From Prevotella sp. DNF00663 (GTDB taxonomy: Bacteria; Bacteroidota; Bacteroidia; Bacteroidales; Bacteroidaceae): DNA of 64,000 nt. The position numbers were made by a program, and so were the translations under genes. Of the stretch, positions 1 through 9,318 are shown piece after piece. How positions within the stretch are numbered: the first letter of the stretch is position 1; every line of letters begins with the position of its first letter. Below the pieces are notes generated by a model. It worked only from the letters and a program-made list of their open reading frames with translations. It was not told the DNA's origin and did no database searches. Where the stretch lies: assembly GCF_001553265.1 (NCBI RefSeq), contig NZ_KQ960593.1:62001-126000 (forward strand). The letters are read 5' to 3'.

Positions 1-340
1 TGAGTATCACAGGCTTGGTAAGATTGCCCAGCATAAAGGACAATGCCGAGGCTGTATAAGCCATCGTATCGGTACCATGTAGCACGACGAAGCCATCGTA
101 CTCGCCGTATTTCTCACTGATAATTTGTACAAGTGTGCTCCAAAGATGTGGAGACATGTCGCTAGAATCAATTGGTTCGCTGAATTGGTATACATCTACG
201 CCAACCGATAGCAGGGCAAAATCGGGAATCTTACCAATGAAATGGTTGAAATCAAGTGGCTCCAGTGAGCCTGTCTTCGGGTTTTGTCCCATGCCGATAG
301 TCCCGCCTGTATATATCAAAAGAACCTTTGAATCTTTCAT
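1..340 (-). CDS. ansA: L-asparaginase, type I (N-terminal part, runs off the window)
   Basis: The first 113 codons of a cytoplasmic-type L-asparaginase, which hydrolyses asparagine to aspartate and ammonia. The start (MKDSKVLLIYTGGTIGM) carries the first catalytic threonine in TGGTIG, and further on VVLHGTDTMAYTASAL holds the second Thr-Asp pair. There is no signal peptide, so the enzyme is probably cytoplasmic. The rest lies left of the window. The start at 340 fits the promoter at 368-398 with a leader of about 20 bases. The opposite-strand neighbour is glucuronate isomerase. Confidence 0.9.
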   Translation of the reverse strand, partial: MKDSKVLLIYTGGTIGMGQNPKTGSLEPLDFNHFIGKIPDFALLSVGVDVYQFSEPIDSSDMSPHLWSTLVQIISEKYGEYDGFVVLHGTDTMAYTASALSFMLGNLTKPVIL

Positions 341-367
341 GTGTCGTTATTTCTTTCGTTTGAAATG

Positions 368-398
368 CAAATATAGCTTAAATTACTTAGCTACACAA
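368..398 (-). promoter_or_regulatory. Bacteroidetes-type promoter of the asparaginase gene
   Basis: On the minus strand, TTTG (398-395) is followed after 19 bases by TATATTTG (375-368). This matches the phylum's TTTG / TAnnTTTG consensus exactly and gives transcription from about position 362 toward the ATG at 340. Confidence 0.7.
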
Positions 399-409
399 AA
401 AAAATGAAT

Positions 410-417
410 TATATTTG
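410..417 (+). promoter_or_regulatory. Probable -7 element upstream of uxaC
   Basis: TATATTTG matches TAnnTTTG. The expected -33 position holds only a poor TTTG match (ttag), so the site is weaker than its divergent partner. It would give a leader of about 50 bases before uxaC. Confidence 0.4.
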
Positions 418-477
418 CATTACAATCTAAGACAGACGAACTCGTTGTCATAACATATAAAGAATATTCGATTACCG

Positions 478-1881
478 ATGAAAGAATTTATGGATGAGAA
501 CTTCTTGTTGGAGACCACTGTCGCCCAAGAATTGTATCATAATCATGCTGCACAGAAGCCAATCATAGACTATCACTGTCACTTGAATCCCAAGATGGTA
601 GCCGAAGACCATCGTTTCGCCAGTATCACGGAGCTGTGGTTGGGTGGCGACCACTATAAGTGGAGATCCATGCGTACCAATGGAGTGCCCGAAAAGTATT
701 GTACCGGCGATGAGACTTCGGACTGGGAGAAGTTTGAAAAATGGGCCGATACAATGCCTTATACCTATCGTAACCCCCTGTTTCATTGGAGTCAGCTGGA
801 GTTGAAGACCGCTTTTGGTATCACGAAGCTACTTTCTCCGCAGACGGCACGTGAGATATACGACGAGTGTAATGAGAAACTTGCTTCGTCGGAATATAGT
901 GCTAGAGGACTGATGAGACATTACCATGTGGAGACGGTATGTACTACCGACGACCCGATAGATGATTTACGGTATCATCAAGCAACTCTCCAGAGCGACT
1001 TTGAAGTGAGAATGTTACCCGCATGGCGCCCGGATAAGGCCATGAATATAGAGAAAAAGGAGTATGCTGGCTATGTTAAACAACTCTCTGAGGTATCGGG
1101 TATAGACATCAGACGATTCTCCGATTTGGTCGATGCCTTGCAAAAAAGGCATGATTTCTTTGCCGAAAACGGCTGTAAACTCTCCGATCATGGTATCGAA
1201 GAATTTTATGATGAGCCTTATACGGATAGCCAAGTAGAGACCATTTTTGAGAAGGCGATGCGCGGACAAATGCTCTCTGCACTTGAAATACGGCAATATA
1301 AGCATGCCTTTTTGACCATGTGTGCAGAAATGGATGCTGCGTCTGATTGGACACAACAATATCATTATGGTGCTATTCGCGACAATAATGGACTGATGCT
1401 TGGTAGAATTGGCGTTGACACTGGATTTGATTCCATTGGTACTTTTAGCACGGCGAGAGCCATGAGTCATTTCTTTGACGAACTGAATCAGAAAGGAATG
1501 CTGACGCGTACCATCGTTTATTGCTTGAATCCTTGCGATAATGAGGTGGTGGCAACGATGATGGGAAACTTCCAAGACGGCAGTGTGCCGGGGAAAATGC
1601 AGTTTGGTGCCGGTTGGTGGTTCAATGATCAGTTAGACGGAATGACCCGCCAAATCAATGCTTTGTCGAACCTTGGACTGCTAAGTAGGTTTATTGGGAT
1701 GCTCACCGACTCCCGTTCTTTCTTGAGTTATCCCCGACATGAGTACTTCAGAAGGTTGCTTTGTAACATCATTGGTAATGATGTTGAGCGTGGATTGATA
1801 CCTAATGACCAAGCTGAATTGGCTCGTATGGTGGAAGACATTAGTTATAATAATGCACGCAATTATTTCAAGTTGTATTAG
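478..1881 (+). CDS. uxaC: Glucuronate isomerase (uronate isomerase)
   Basis: Interconverts glucuronate and fructuronate (and galacturonate and tagaturonate), the first intracellular step of hexuronate use. The 467 residues match the family's usual length of about 470. The N-terminal DYHCHL (residues 31-36) carries the metal-binding HxH of this amidohydrolase-fold family. The body keeps the family's conserved blocks, for example the GAGWWFND segment near residue 383 and the SFLSYPRHEYFRR stretch. A second ATG four codons in (490) is an alternative start. No other hexuronate gene is next to it, so it may serve pectin or glucuronan use from other loci. A dispersed repeat element begins directly after the stop codon. 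Confidence 0.95.
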   Translation: MKEFMDENFLLETTVAQELYHNHAAQKPIIDYHCHLNPKMVAEDHRFASITELWLGGDHYKWRSMRTNGVPEKYCTGDETSDWEKFEKWADTMPYTYRNPLFHWSQLELKTAFGITKLLSPQTAREIYDECNEKLASSEYSARGLMRHYHVETVCTTDDPIDDLRYHQATLQSDFEVRMLPAWRPDKAMNIEKKEYAGYVKQLSEVSGIDIRRFSDLVDALQKRHDFFAENGCKLSDHGIEEFYDEPYTDSQVETIFEKAMRGQMLSALEIRQYKHAFLTMCAEMDAASDWTQQYHYGAIRDNNGLMLGRIGVDTGFDSIGTFSTARAMSHFFDELNQKGMLTRTIVYCLNPCDNEVVATMMGNFQDGSVPGKMQFGAGWWFNDQLDGMTRQINALSNLGLLSRFIGMLTDSRSFLSYPRHEYFRRLLCNIIGNDVERGLIPNDQAELARMVEDISYNNARNYFKLY

Positions 1882-1972
1882 TGCAGGGACTTGGCAAGCT
1901 TGCTGAAGAGGCTTGGCAGCGATGCTGTTAGGGCTATGCAGCAATGTTGCCGACGCCCTGCAGTGAGTTGAT
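1882..1972 (+). repeat. REP-like intergenic repeat, copy 1
   Basis: The stretch from the uxaC stop codon holds about four imperfect GC-rich units of 22-23 bases, with the pattern GGCTTGGCA-NNNN-TGCTG (for example at 1890-1911 and 1910-1932), and ends in cctgcagtgagtt. The same arrangement occurs in six other gaps of this window. The rest of the gap to 2068 shows no further feature. Confidence 0.6.
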
Positions 1973-2068
1973 ATTCTTATTTTCATGCTTTTACATGTAT
2001 GTTAATGAAGGCTCATGTGGGTGTAGTCATTAAACTTAAAAGGTGCAAACATTTTATTGGAATAAAAA

Positions 2069-2100
2069 CTTGTCAAATTAAAAAAATACAATTATATTTG
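2069..2100 (+). promoter_or_regulatory. Promoter of the Wza-like gene
   Basis: CTTG (2069-2072), a 20-base spacer, then TATATTTG (2093-2100), close to the Bacteroidetes consensus. Transcription would begin near 2105, some 30 bases before the ATG. Confidence 0.65.
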
Positions 2101-2137
2101 CACAATATTAAACGATAATTATGCTATTATTGTAGTT

Positions 2138-2935
2138 ATGAAAAAAACTCTAACGATTCTACTCTTTATTGCGGCTGTCTTGGTATTAGGTAGTTGCTCT
2201 GGTGCGAAGAATGTAGCTTATTTTCAGAACATTGATTCTATAAGTTTGCAGGCTTCTCAAGGTCTTTACGATGCGAAAATCATGCCGAAAGACATGCTTA
2301 CTATTACGGTTATCACGACCGATCCCGATGTGGCTGCACCTTTCAACCTCTCTGTTCAGAACACGATCGGTTCGGGCGGACAAATTAGCAGCGGCTATGG
2401 CTCGCTTCAAGGCTACTTGGTAGACAATGAAGGTAACATTAACTTTCCGGTTGTTGGTAAGTTGCATGTTGTAGGATTGACGAAGTATCAGTGCCAGAAC
2501 TTAATCAAAGAGAAGATAGCTCCTTACTTGGCTAAATCTCAAAATCCAATTGTGACGGTTTCGATGGCTAGTTATCGAGTTACTGTTATCGGTGAAGTCG
2601 GCCATCCGGGAGTAGTGCCGGTGTCTACTGAAAAGATGAGTGTGGTAGAGGCTTTGGCGCAAGCGGGCGACTTGACCATTTATGGTAAGCGCGACAATGT
2701 GATGCTTATCCGAGAAGATGCTACCGGAAGAAAGGAAACTCATCGCCTCAATTTGAATGATGCGAACTTGATTAATTCTCCATATTATTATCTACAACAA
2801 AATGATATTCTGTATGTTGAACCCAATAAGGTGAAGGCACAGAATGCTGCTATTGGTTCTTCGACAACCATTTGGTTCTCGGTTATTGGTATTCTAACTA
2901 GTTTAGCATCGTTGGTAATAAATATTGTAAGATAA
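2138..2935 (+). CDS. Polysaccharide export lipoprotein, Wza family
   Basis: A 265-residue outer-membrane export protein of the Wza/KpsD class, which forms the exit channel for capsular or extracellular polysaccharide. A lipoprotein signal ends in LGSC with the acylated cysteine at residue 20. The polysaccharide-export domain follows (about residues 45-135, with the block DAKIMPKDMLTITV), then an SLBB-type ligand-binding domain (about 145-225, VIGEVGHPGVVPV). A hydrophobic C-terminal segment (about 243-264) follows; in other family members this region crosses the outer membrane. The usual partners (Wzc kinase, flippase, glycosyltransferases) are not beside it. It stands alone with its own promoter and terminator, so it probably serves an operon elsewhere. 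Confidence 0.9.
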   Translation: MKKTLTILLFIAAVLVLGSCSGAKNVAYFQNIDSISLQASQGLYDAKIMPKDMLTITVITTDPDVAAPFNLSVQNTIGSGGQISSGYGSLQGYLVDNEGNINFPVVGKLHVVGLTKYQCQNLIKEKIAPYLAKSQNPIVTVSMASYRVTVIGEVGHPGVVPVSTEKMSVVEALAQAGDLTIYGKRDNVMLIREDATGRKETHRLNLNDANLINSPYYYLQQNDILYVEPNKVKAQNAAIGSSTTIWFSVIGILTSLASLVINIVR

Positions 2936-2943
2936 ACAAAGAG

Positions 2944-2990
2944 AAAGTGAAAGATTGATAAGGTTATGGTTTCAGTCTTTCACTTTTTTG
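2944..2990 (+). terminator. Rho-independent terminator after the Wza-like gene
   Basis: Arms 2946-2956 and 2974-2984 (AGTGAAAGATT / AGTCTTTCACT, one G-T pair) with a 17-base loop, followed by a run of T. Confidence 0.7.
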
Positions 2991-3078
2991 ATTTGAGCTT
3001 CTGTGAGGCATAAGGTGCGACCATGTTGTCGCGCCATTTGTATAATAGGGAAACTGTAGTTAAAAGGAATATAGAATA

Positions 3079-4965
3079 GTGGAAACTCTAAAGCATGAAT
3101 GTGGTGTAGCCTTGGTGAGGCTGCTGAAACCTCTGGAATATTATCAGCAAAAGTACGGTACATGGATGTATGGCTTGAACAAGCTATACTTAATGATGGA
3201 GAAACAACATAACAGAGGGCAGGAAGGTGCCGGTATGGCCTGCGTGAGTCTGGAAGCTGAGCCCGGACAAGAGTATATGTTTCGTCAGAGAGCAGAAGGT
3301 ACGAAAGCCATTACAGAGATCTTTGGCGAGGTACATCGCTCGTTTAAAGACTTTTCTCCGAAGAAGTTGAACGACGTGGAATACGTGAAACGTCACGTTC
3401 CTTTTGCGGGAGAAATGTATATGGGACACCTCCGCTATTCTACGACTGGCAAGAGTGGTCTCTCGTACGTGCATCCGTTCTTGCGTAGAAACAACTGGCG
3501 TGCGAAGAATCTGTGCCTGTGTGGAAACTTCAATATGACTAATATTGATGAGATTTTCGGTCGCTTGAGGGCACAAGGGCAGTGGCCACGTATTTATAGT
3601 GACAGTTATATCATGCTCGAATTACTAGGTCATAGGCTGGATAGAGAAGTTGAACGGAATTTCGTTCAGGCTCAAGCGCAAGGCTTAGAGGGCATGGATA
3701 TTACAGAATACATTGAGAACAACGTGCAGATGTCTAACGTGTTGCAGACGTCCATGACCGGCTTTGATGGTGGATATGTAGTCTGTGGACTCACCGGTTC
3801 GGGCGAGATGTTCTCTATGCGCGACCCTTGGGGTATTCGTCCGGCTTTCTATTATATCAACGACGAGATTGCTGTATTGGCCAGTGAGCGCCCTGTATTG
3901 CAGACAACATTTGATTTGGAATGTGACGATGTGAAAGAGCTGCCAGCCGGTGCCGCATTGTTGGTGAAGCGGAATGGTGAGTGTTCCATCGAACAAGTGT
4001 TGGAACCTAAAGAGAGTCAAGCCTGCTCTTTCGAACGAATCTATTTTAGTCGTGGCTCCGATCGCGATATATATAAGGAGCGTAAGAAGCTAGGTGAGCA
4101 GCTTACGCAACCTATTTTAAAAGCCATCGACAACGATACGCAGCACACTGTGTTCTCGTTCATTCCGAATACAGCCGAGGTTGCCTTCTATGGTATGCTT
4201 GATGGATTCAAGAACTATGTTAACGAGCAGAAGATAGCAAGGTTGTCGAACCTTGGACATACGCCAAGTCATGAAGAGTTAATGAGTATTCTGCAAGAAG
4301 ATGTACGCAGTGAGAAGGTGGCATGGAAGGATATTAAACTTCGTACCTTTATTACTGAGGGTAACTCGCGCAACGATTTGGCATCACATGTTTATGATAT
4401 TACCTACGAAAGTATTGAACCTCATGTAGACAATCTCGTTATCATAGACGATAGTATAGTACGTGGTACGACGTTGAAGGAGAGCATTTTGCGTATCTTG
4501 GATAGGCTTCATCCTCATAAGATAGTTATTGTTAGTAGTGCTCCACAGATTAGATACCCCGATTATTACGGTATTGATATGCCTCGATTGGAGGAATTCT
4601 GTGTGTTCCGCGCAACCATTCAATTGCTTAAGGAACGTGGTTTGCAACATGTGATAGAGGATGTATATCGCTCATGTAAGGCCGAACTAGAGAAGTCGAA
4701 GGATGAAATGAAGAATGGAGTGAGGGAAATTTATAGTCCGTTCACGACCGAAGAAATCAACAATAAGATTGTTGAGATGTTGCGTCCTGAGGGTATGAAG
4801 ACTCCTGTGGAGTTGGTCTATCAGTCTATAGAGGGCTTGCAGATGGCTATACCTAATCACAGAGGTAATTGGTATTTTACTGGTAAGTATCCTACTCCCG
4901 GTGGTACAAAGTTGTGTAATGAGGCCTTTGTGGATTACTTTGAGAATGTGTATAAGAGTGAATAA
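3079..4965 (+). CDS. PurF-like glutamine phosphoribosyltransferase (long Bacteroidales form)
   Basis: A class II glutamine amidotransferase joined to a type I phosphoribosyltransferase, the layout of amidophosphoribosyltransferase (PRPP plus glutamine to phosphoribosylamine). The start is GTG: an in-frame TAA at 3061 rules out longer forms, and Cys8 (HECG), the expected nucleophile after propeptide removal, must be kept. HNRGQEGAG and GHLRYSTTG (116-124) are intact. The PRPP loop IIDDSIVRGTT (455-465) is intact. Two oddities stand out. The length is 628 residues against roughly 460-510 for typical PurF, with extra sequence in the middle and at the C-terminus. The oxyanion-hole Asn of the usual NGN segment appears replaced by Cys148 (CGN, 148-150). 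It stands directly before carA, so it may be a specialised paralogue. Confidence 0.8.
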   Translation: METLKHECGVALVRLLKPLEYYQQKYGTWMYGLNKLYLMMEKQHNRGQEGAGMACVSLEAEPGQEYMFRQRAEGTKAITEIFGEVHRSFKDFSPKKLNDVEYVKRHVPFAGEMYMGHLRYSTTGKSGLSYVHPFLRRNNWRAKNLCLCGNFNMTNIDEIFGRLRAQGQWPRIYSDSYIMLELLGHRLDREVERNFVQAQAQGLEGMDITEYIENNVQMSNVLQTSMTGFDGGYVVCGLTGSGEMFSMRDPWGIRPAFYYINDEIAVLASERPVLQTTFDLECDDVKELPAGAALLVKRNGECSIEQVLEPKESQACSFERIYFSRGSDRDIYKERKKLGEQLTQPILKAIDNDTQHTVFSFIPNTAEVAFYGMLDGFKNYVNEQKIARLSNLGHTPSHEELMSILQEDVRSEKVAWKDIKLRTFITEGNSRNDLASHVYDITYESIEPHVDNLVIIDDSIVRGTTLKESILRILDRLHPHKIVIVSSAPQIRYPDYYGIDMPRLEEFCVFRATIQLLKERGLQHVIEDVYRSCKAELEKSKDEMKNGVREIYSPFTTEEINNKIVEMLRPEGMKTPVELVYQSIEGLQMAIPNHRGNWYFTGKYPTPGGTKLCNEAFVDYFENVYKSE

Positions 4966-4985
4966 TATTCAATAAAGAGAATAGA

Positions 4986-6062
4986 ATGAAGAAAGTAACA
5001 TTAATATTGGAAGACGGAACAAAGTTTCATGGCAAGTCTTTCGGCTACGATGCGCCTGTAGCGGGCGAGGTTGTATTCAATACTGCCATGATGGGATACC
5101 CGGAGAGTCTTACAGATCCATCTTATGCCGGGCAGTTGATGACGTTGACTTATCCGCTTGTAGGTAATTATGGTGTGCCTGCATTTACGGTTGAGCCATC
5201 CGGTTTGCCCACTTTTATGGAGAGTGATAAGATATATGCTTCTGCCATTATTGTTGCTGATTATAGTGAAGAGTACTCTCATTGGAATGCCGTAGAGAGT
5301 TTATCCGACTGGTTGAAACGCGAACATGTGCCGGGAATAACGGGCATTGACACGCGAGAGTTGACCAAAGTGTTGCGTTCTCATGGGGTGATGATGGGGA
5401 AAATTATCTTTGACGATGAGCCCGATAATATTCCTGAAGCTGATTATGAAGGCGTAAACTTCGTGGATAAGGTTTCGTGTAAGGAGATTATTCGTTATAA
5501 TGAGGGTGCTGGAAAGAAGGTTGTTCTCGTGGATTGTGGCGTGAAAGCCAACATTATTCGTTGCTTGATTAATCGCGGAGTAGAAGTGATTCGAGTGCCT
5601 TGGAATTATGATTATACCGGAATGGAGTTTGATGGTCTCTTCTTGGGTAATGGTCCCGGTGACCCGGATATGTGTTCCGAGGCTGTCGATGTGATTCGTA
5701 AGCAAATCAGTATGAGCCGTAAACCGATATGCGGTATCTGCATGGGTAACCAACTCTTGGCTAAAGCAGGTGGTGCATCCATCTATAAATTGAAATATGG
5801 ACACCGTTCTCACAACCAGCCGGTGCGTATGGTAGGCACGAATAAGTGCTTTGTGACCAGTCAAAACCATGGCTATGCCGTTGATATCAAGACCATCGGA
5901 AAAGATTGGGAAGAACTCTTTGTGAATATGAATGATGGAAGTAACGAGGGAATCAAGCATAAGACGAATCCTTGGTTTACTAGTCAGTTCCATCCGGAAG
6001 CATGTTCCGGTCCCGTAGATACGGAGTTTGTATTTGATGATTTTGTTGCAACCTTAAAGTAA
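4986..6062 (+). CDS. carA: Carbamoyl-phosphate synthase, small (glutaminase) subunit
   Basis: Releases ammonia from glutamine for CarB. The 358 residues show the N-terminal CPSase small-chain domain (LEDGTKFHGKSFG) and a C-terminal class I amidotransferase domain. The nucleophile elbow is CGICMGNQ, with catalytic Cys252. The His-Glu pair is His336 and Glu338 (FHPEACSGP). GNGPGDP and SQNHGYAVD are also present. The elbow reads GICMGNQ where many homologues have GICLGHQ. It lies 20 bases after the PurF-like gene and 8 bases before carB, so the three are probably one transcript. Confidence 0.95.
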   Translation: MKKVTLILEDGTKFHGKSFGYDAPVAGEVVFNTAMMGYPESLTDPSYAGQLMTLTYPLVGNYGVPAFTVEPSGLPTFMESDKIYASAIIVADYSEEYSHWNAVESLSDWLKREHVPGITGIDTRELTKVLRSHGVMMGKIIFDDEPDNIPEADYEGVNFVDKVSCKEIIRYNEGAGKKVVLVDCGVKANIIRCLINRGVEVIRVPWNYDYTGMEFDGLFLGNGPGDPDMCSEAVDVIRKQISMSRKPICGICMGNQLLAKAGGASIYKLKYGHRSHNQPVRMVGTNKCFVTSQNHGYAVDIKTIGKDWEELFVNMNDGSNEGIKHKTNPWFTSQFHPEACSGPVDTEFVFDDFVATLK

Positions 6063-6070
6063 AAGAGAAG

Positions 6071-9000
6071 ATGAAAGATGAAAAGATAAAGAAAGTACTC
6101 CTCTTAGGTTCTGGTGCTTTGAAGATTGGAGAGGCCGGTGAGTTCGATTATTCGGGTTCACAAGCCCTTAAAGCCATGCGTGAAGAGGGTATTTATACCG
6201 TATTAATCAATCCTAATATTGCAACTGTTCAAACATCGGAAGGTGTTGCCGATCAGATATATTTCCTGCCTGTGCAGCCTTACTTCGTTGAACGTGTCAT
6301 CGAAAAGGAGCGTCCTGATGGTATCTTACTGTCGTTTGGAGGTCAAACAGCACTCAATTGTGGTGTGGAACTCTATAAGAGTGGCATCTTAGAAAAGTAC
6401 AATGTACAGGTACTAGGAACTCCCGTTCAGGCCATTATGGATACAGAAGACCGTGAACTTTTCGTTGAAAAACTGGACGAAATAGATGTCAAGACTATCA
6501 AGAGTGAGGCTTGTGACAATATTGAAAAGACTCGTAAAGCTGCTCGCGAACTCGGTTATCCGGTGATTATTCGCGCTGCTTATGCCCTTGGAGGACTTGG
6601 TAGTGGTTTCGCTGATAACGAAGAAGAACTAGATAAGCTTGCAGAAAAGGCATTCTCTTTCTCACCTCAGGTACTTGTTGAGAAAAGTTTGAAGGGCTGG
6701 AAGGAAATAGAATACGAGGTAGTACGCGACCGTTTCGACAACTGTATTACCGTATGTAACATGGAAAACTTTGACCCTTTGGGCATCCATACGGGTGAAA
6801 GTATCGTCATTGCGCCCTCTCAGACATTGACAAACAGCGAATACCATAAGTTGAGAGCATTGGCTATACGCATCATTCGACACATCGGTATCGTCGGAGA
6901 GTGTAATGTTCAGTATGCATTCGATCCCAAGAGCGAAGACTATAGAGTCATTGAGGTGAACGCACGATTGAGCCGTTCGTCTGCATTAGCGTCTAAGGCG
7001 ACCGGTTATCCCTTGGCTTTTGTCGCTGCAAAGTTAGGTCTTGGATATGGTTTGTTCGACTTAAAGAACTCTGTTACAAAGACTACCAGCGCTTTCTTTG
7101 AGCCTGCATTGGACTATGTAGTGTGCAAGATTCCACGCTGGGACTTGTCAAAATTCCGTGGAGTAGACAAGGAATTGGGTTCTTCCATGAAGTCTGTCGG
7201 AGAGGTAATGGCTATCGGTCGAAACTTCGAAGAAGCCATCCAAAAAGGCTTACGCATGATAGGGCAGGGCATGCATGGCTTTGTCGAGAACAAGGAATTG
7301 GAAATAGAAGACATTGATGCAGCTTTGAAAGAACCTACCGATAAGCGCATCTTCGTCATCTCAAAGGCTATGCACAAGGCCTATACTGTTGATCAGATTC
7401 ATGAATTGACGAAGATTGATAAGTGGTTCTTGCAGAAATTGAAGAATATTATTGATATTGATGAGCAGTTGAAGACATGCAATATCAATACACTTGATAA
7501 GGAATTGCTACAGAAAGCCAAAGTTTATGGCTTCACAGATTTCCAAATTGCGCGTGCCGTAGGGCTTGAAGGAGAACTCCATAACATGTTCAAGGCACAG
7601 CTATTGGTACGAAATCTGCGTAAGAACTATGGCATATTGCCGGTGGTAAAACAGATAGATACTTTGGCAGCAGAGTATCCGGCGCAGACTAATTATCTCT
7701 ATCTGACCTATGCAGGAGTACAGAATGATATTGACTTTGAGAAGGATAAGCGCTCTATTATCGTGCTTGGGTCGGGAGCATACCGTATTGGTAGCTCAGT
7801 AGAATTCGACTGGTGTGGTGTTCAAGCTTTGAATACTATTCGCAAAGAAGGTTACCGTTCGGTGATGATTAACTATAATCCGGAGACTGTTTCTACCGAT
7901 TATGATATGTGCGACCGTCTTTATTTCGATGAATTGACGTTTGAACGTGTCATGGATATCATTGAATTGGAGACTCCGCATGGTGTCATTGTCAGCACAG
8001 GAGGGCAGATTCCGAACAACTTAGCCATGAAGCTCGACGAGCAAAATGTACCTATTCTTGGTACGGCGGCGCAAGATATTGATGGCGCTGAAGACCGCGC
8101 TAAGTTCTCAGCCATGCTTACTCGCAATGGAATCAACCAACCCGAATGGAGTGCTTTGACCAGTATGGACGACATCGGAAAGTTTGTCGAGCGTGTAGGA
8201 TTTCCGGTATTGGTTCGCCCATCGTATGTTCTTTCGGGGGCAGCGATGAATGTTTGCTCTAACGAAGAGGAACTTGTGAAGTTCTTACAACTTGCTGCTA
8301 ACGTCAGTGAAGACCATCCTGTGGTTGTATCGAAGTTTATTGAGCACGCCAAGGAAATCGAGATGGATGCCGTAGCTCGCAATGGTGAGATTCTTGCATA
8401 TGCCATCAGTGAGCACGTAGAGTTTGCCGGTGTGCACTCAGGAGATGCTACCATCGCTTTCCCACCGCAGAAGTTGTATGTTGAAACTGTTCGTCGTGTC
8501 AAGCATGTGAGTCGCCAGATAGCTAAAGAACTGCATATTAGCGGTCCTTTCAATATCCAGTTTATGGCTCGTGATAACGATATTTTAGTTATCGAATGTA
8601 ATCTTCGTGCCTCACGTTCGTTCCCATTTGTCAGCAAAGTGTTGAAGATTAATCTCATCGAACTGGCTACCAAAGTGATGTTGGGACTCCCTGTAGAGAA
8701 ACCAAATAAGAACCTTTTTGACCTCGACTACGTAGGAATTAAGGCCAGTCAGTTCTCTTTCAGCCGTTTACAGAAGGCCGATCCGGTCTTAGGAGTGGAT
8801 ATGAGTTCTACTGGAGAGGTTGGTTGTTTGGGTGACGATACCAATGATGCATTGCTCAAGAGTATGCTTAGCGTCGGCCATCGTATCCCTGCTAAGACCG
8901 TTCTGCTCTCTACGGGTGGTGCAAAGGAGAAGGCCGGTATGCTTGATGCTGCTAGAGAATTGGTCGAACATGGCTATAAACTCTATGCAACGGGTGGTAC

Positions 9001-9295
9001 CAGCAAGTATCTTGCAGAGAATGGAGTGGCAAACGAACGCGTTTTCTGGCCGTCAGAAGAAGGACAAGAGCCCCAAGCCTTGACCATGTTACATGAGCAT
9101 AAGATTGATATGGTGGTTAATATTCCTAAGAACTTGACGGTTCATGAACTTACCAACGGTTACAAGATACGCCGTGCAGCTATTGATTTGAACGTTCCAT
9201 TGATTACCAACAGTCGTTTGGCAAGTGCTTTCATTCATGCTTTCTGTAGCGTACCTTTGGATGAAATAGAGATTAAGAGTTGGTCTGAATATTAA
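6071..9295 (+). CDS. carB: Carbamoyl-phosphate synthase, large subunit
   Basis: Makes carbamoyl phosphate from bicarbonate, ammonia and two ATP for pyrimidine and arginine synthesis. The 1074 residues match the family length. Two homologous ATP-grasp halves are visible: the first starts KKVLLLGSGALKIGEAGEFDYSG, with the bold block limited here to its core GALKIGEAGEFDYSG. The second starts near residue 566 with IIVLGSGAYRIGSSVEFDW. An oligomerisation region lies between them and a C-terminal MGS-fold regulatory domain begins near residue 945 (VLLSTGGAKEKAGML). The KIGEAGEFDYSG form resembles the eukaryotic-like CarB branch. A strong terminator follows. Confidence 0.96.
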   Translation: MKDEKIKKVLLLGSGALKIGEAGEFDYSGSQALKAMREEGIYTVLINPNIATVQTSEGVADQIYFLPVQPYFVERVIEKERPDGILLSFGGQTALNCGVELYKSGILEKYNVQVLGTPVQAIMDTEDRELFVEKLDEIDVKTIKSEACDNIEKTRKAARELGYPVIIRAAYALGGLGSGFADNEEELDKLAEKAFSFSPQVLVEKSLKGWKEIEYEVVRDRFDNCITVCNMENFDPLGIHTGESIVIAPSQTLTNSEYHKLRALAIRIIRHIGIVGECNVQYAFDPKSEDYRVIEVNARLSRSSALASKATGYPLAFVAAKLGLGYGLFDLKNSVTKTTSAFFEPALDYVVCKIPRWDLSKFRGVDKELGSSMKSVGEVMAIGRNFEEAIQKGLRMIGQGMHGFVENKELEIEDIDAALKEPTDKRIFVISKAMHKAYTVDQIHELTKIDKWFLQKLKNIIDIDEQLKTCNINTLDKELLQKAKVYGFTDFQIARAVGLEGELHNMFKAQLLVRNLRKNYGILPVVKQIDTLAAEYPAQTNYLYLTYAGVQNDIDFEKDKRSIIVLGSGAYRIGSSVEFDWCGVQALNTIRKEGYRSVMINYNPETVSTDYDMCDRLYFDELTFERVMDIIELETPHGVIVSTGGQIPNNLAMKLDEQNVPILGTAAQDIDGAEDRAKFSAMLTRNGINQPEWSALTSMDDIGKFVERVGFPVLVRPSYVLSGAAMNVCSNEEELVKFLQLAANVSEDHPVVVSKFIEHAKEIEMDAVARNGEILAYAISEHVEFAGVHSGDATIAFPPQKLYVETVRRVKHVSRQIAKELHISGPFNIQFMARDNDILVIECNLRASRSFPFVSKVLKINLIELATKVMLGLPVEKPNKNLFDLDYVGIKASQFSFSRLQKADPVLGVDMSSTGEVGCLGDDTNDALLKSMLSVGHRIPAKTVLLSTGGAKEKAGMLDAARELVEHGYKLYATGGTSKYLAENGVANERVFWPSEEGQEPQALTMLHEHKIDMVVNIPKNLTVHELTNGYKIRRAAIDLNVPLITNSRLASAFIHAFCSVPLDEIEIKSWSEY

Positions 9296-9318
9296 TCAGC
9301 TAGGCCATATAATATATA

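Noticed and set aside
2936-3078. A riboswitch or PRPP/purine-responsive leader before the PurF-like gene
   Set aside because: Only the terminator of the preceding gene is visible; no conserved aptamer pattern or clear promoter could be found.
7921-8673. A 250-codon open frame on the minus strand inside carB
   Set aside because: Antisense shadow of a conserved ATP-grasp half, low-complexity Ser/Thr-rich translation, no initiation signals.
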